Source: an uncultured delta proteobacterium
GTDB taxonomy: Bacteria; Myxococcota_A; Polyangia; Polyangiales; Polyangiaceae
DNA: 40,597 nt
Direction: 5' to 3'
NCBI GenBank assembly: GCA_903906315.1
Contig: CAIVJW010000282.1
Location: 1-40,597 of the forward strand
Under the pieces are notes generated by a model that made no database searches, had not been told where the DNA came from, and was given only the letters and a program-made list of their open reading frames with translations. The position numbers were made by a program, and so were the translations under genes. Positions 38,983 through 40,597 of the stretch are shown here, in pieces. Every line of letters begins with the position of its first letter. The first letter of the stretch is position 1.

Positions 38983-40597
38983 CACGCGACCTCCACGAGC
39001 GCCCTGGCGATCGTGCCCGCTTCCTCGTCGTCGACGAGGCCCTCCTCGCGCAGCAGCGCCGCCGTCCCGCTCGCGAGCACGCGGCGCGCGATCGCTTCCT
39101 CACCGCCGACGCGCGCGCGCAACGCCTCGAGCTGCCTCTTCTTCGTGTGATCCGCGACGATCTCGGTCGCGAGCAGCGCGTCGATCGCCGCCGCGAGATC
39201 CACGCCACCACCCGGCGCGAACGCCTCCGCGATGGCCTTCGCGAGCGCGCTCTCGGGGGCCTCGCCGACCATCGCGGCAATCACGTCGGCGAGCGTCTCC
39301 GGGTCGCCATCGAGCGCGACCAGCAGGCTGAGCGCGGCGTGCTCGTCGGCAGCAAACCGAGGCGCCGCCGCGAGCGCCATGGCGGCGGCCGCGCTCTTGC
39401 GGGCGCGATCGACCATGGCGTCGAGTTCGTCGGCGGCCTCGCGGAACGCGGCCTTTCCTGCGAGGAACCGGACGATCTTCGCGCGCGACTCGTCCTGGCG
39501 CTCGGGCGTCTCGACCAGCGCGTGGACGCGCCGCGCTTCGGCGAGGTCGCCCAGGTGGAGCGCCCGCCCGACGAGGGCGACGTGGACGCGGTCGCGCCAC
39601 GAGGGGATCCCCTGCTCGCTGCCGCGATCGATCCATTGTTCGAGGTCGTCCGTGAGGCCTTGCGCCTTGAAGAACACCGCCGCCGCGGGGGCGACCTCGC
39701 GCTCCTGGGCGCGGGCACCGGCGACGCGAGCGACCGAGGCGCGCGCGAGATCGAGGGCCCAGGCGTGCGCGGGCGCGGGGGCGTCGGCAAGGGCGAGGAG
39801 CGCGGGAGAGAGGACGCGCTCGGTCTCGGCGAGCGGGAGGTCGGCGAGGGCGGACTCGAAGGCGGGGCGCAAGCAGCGGTCGGGCGCGCGGACGACGGCC
39901 GTGAGGAAGGCCTCCCAGGTCTTGGTCGGGACCTCCCCGCGCTTGCGGAAGCCGGAAGCGATGGCCGTCAGAGCGTCCGGGAGCGCGGGCACGTCGGCGC
40001 GTGCGACGAGCACGCCGGCCGCATCGACGAGCCGGGCGGCATGGAGCGTCGGGGACTTCGAGAGCGCAAAGGACCGCGCGGTGGTGAGGGTGCGTTCCGG
40101 GAGGTCGTCGTCGCCACGGCGGGTGGCGCAGGCGAGGAGGACGGAGTCTCGGGTGGCGGTTTCGCCATACTCGAGTTTGCGAAGAGAGGCCGCGTCGGCG
40201 AGGGTGTCGGCGTCGCGGATGTTGTGGCAGTTGGGGAGGTCGAGCTCGGCGAGCAGCGGCGCGCGCGAGAGGCTGGCGATGAGGGTCAGCTGCTCGCACC
40301 CGCTCAGACCGAGGCTCGTCAGGCTCGTCAGGCCGGCGAGCGACGACACGTCCGCGACCCAGTGGCACCCGCTCAGATTGAGGCTCGTCAGGCTCGTCAG
40401 GCCGGCGAGCGACGACACGTCCGCGACCTGCTCGCACCCGCTCAGGTGGAGGCTCGTCAGGCTCGGCAGGCCGGCGAGCGGCGCCACGTCCGCTACCTGC
40501 TTGCACCAGTTCAGGTTGAGGCTCGTCAGGCTCGGCAGGCCGGCGAGCGACGACAGGTCCACGACCTCCCAGCACTCGCTCAGGTCGAGGCTCGTCA
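38982..40597 (-). CDS. Leucine-rich-repeat protein, 5' end outside the window
   Basis: The frame is open to the right edge; at least 537 residues are visible. The start of the visible part is leucine-rich repeats of 23 residues (L-x-S-L-x-L-S-G-C-x-Q-V-A-D-V-x-x-L-A-G-L-x), five of which are nearly identical in DNA. A GTG at 40562 falls inside a repeat and is not a likely start. After the repeats comes a ~420-residue Ala/Leu/Glu-rich helical region (for example A-F-R-E-A-A-D-E-L-D-A-M, L-A-E-A-R-R-V-H-A-L) without recognised motif. The stop overlaps the start of the NTPase gene (TGATG), so the two are coupled. LRRs are classic ligand-binding sensors in NLR proteins; here LRR, NTPase and TPR are in three genes. 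No signal peptide can be judged. Confidence 0.8.
   Translation of the reverse strand, partial: TSLDLSECWEVVDLSSLAGLPSLTSLNLNWCKQVADVAPLAGLPSLTSLHLSGCEQVADVSSLAGLTSLTSLNLSGCHWVADVSSLAGLTSLTSLGLSGCEQLTLIASLSRAPLLAELDLPNCHNIRDADTLADAASLRKLEYGETATRDSVLLACATRRGDDDLPERTLTTARSFALSKSPTLHAARLVDAAGVLVARADVPALPDALTAIASGFRKRGEVPTKTWEAFLTAVVRAPDRCLRPAFESALADLPLAETERVLSPALLALADAPAPAHAWALDLARASVARVAGARAQEREVAPAAAVFFKAQGLTDDLEQWIDRGSEQGIPSWRDRVHVALVGRALHLGDLAEARRVHALVETPERQDESRAKIVRFLAGKAAFREAADELDAMVDRARKSAAAAMALAAAPRFAADEHAALSLLVALDGDPETLADVIAAMVGEAPESALAKAIAEAFAPGGGVDLAAAIDALLATEIVADHTKKRQLEALRARVGGEEAIARRVLASGTAALLREEGLVDDEEAGTIARALVEVA
40249..40597 (-). repeat. 69-base LRR repeat array at the window edge
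   Basis: GAGGCTCGTC recurs at 40311, 40380, 40449, 40518 and 40587, exactly 69 bases apart, each unit encoding one 23-residue LRR. Units differ mainly at the residues around the Cys (for example S-G-C-E-Q-V and S-G-C-H-W-V). The array continues beyond the window, so the total number is unknown. Identity is high enough for recent expansion. Confidence 0.93.

Noticed and set aside
36199..39150. Plus-strand frame of about 980 codons opposite the NTPase gene
   Set aside because: The minus-strand protein has Walker motifs and the shared module; the plus frame is repetitive Arg/Glu/Val shadow.

Overview
The window is about 40.6 kb of very GC-rich DNA with strong GC preference at third codon positions, frequent GTG starts, and four-base start/stop overlaps. 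It also holds many Ser/Thr kinases, STAND-type NTPases and repeat proteins. This composition and gene content suggest a large-genome myxobacterium (Polyangiales-like); that is inference, since no rRNA or housekeeping marker is present. No tRNA, rRNA, CRISPR array, transposase or integrase could be supported.

Layout. (1) 1-7508, plus strand: the 3' part of a BREX type 2 (Pgl) phage-defence operon: probable PglY C-terminus, PglZ, BrxD and BrxHI, followed by a translationally coupled alpha/beta-hydrolase-like gene that is not a core BREX gene. (2) 7861-14045, plus: a zinc-ribbon/HEPN-like/Ser-Thr kinase protein and a zinc-ribbon/HEPN-like/NTPase/TPR protein. (3) 18836-14178, minus: a beta-propeller protein and a TPR protein. 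Both begin with a short module that normally looks like the piece following a STAND NTPase, but neither has the NTPase. (4) 18911-25415, plus: a small membrane protein, a large kinase with a HEAT-like N-terminus, an FHA-kinase, a small conserved protein and a macrodomain-like protein. (5) 25682-30499, plus: a second, larger paralogue of the HEPN-like/NTPase/TPR protein whose repeats are almost identical at DNA level. (6) 30608-34212, plus: a tightly coupled operon of sigma-70-family factor, tiny ORF, unknown protein and a Lon-type (S16) protease domain fused to TPRs. (7) 40597-34290, minus: an operon of LRR protein (5' end outside the window), HEPN-like/NTPase protein and kinesin-light-chain-type TPR protein.

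Main pattern. Four proteins (a kinase at 7861, NTPases at 10167, 25682 and 38982) share one N-terminal module: an LPxP(I/V/L)A-like opening, a hydrophobic helical stretch, a (R)PSLG or MPHW-like turn, and an R-N-x3-H motif of the kind that forms the catalytic Rx4-6H of HEPN ribonucleases. Three further proteins share a 'headless STAND' N-terminal module (HR-L ... RY/Y-x2-(R/H)H-x-(V/P)AH-(L/F)) joined to different sensor repeats. Together with BREX this looks like a defence/conflict island in which one candidate effector module has been combined with kinases, NTPases, TPRs and LRRs. Functions beyond the motifs named are inference.
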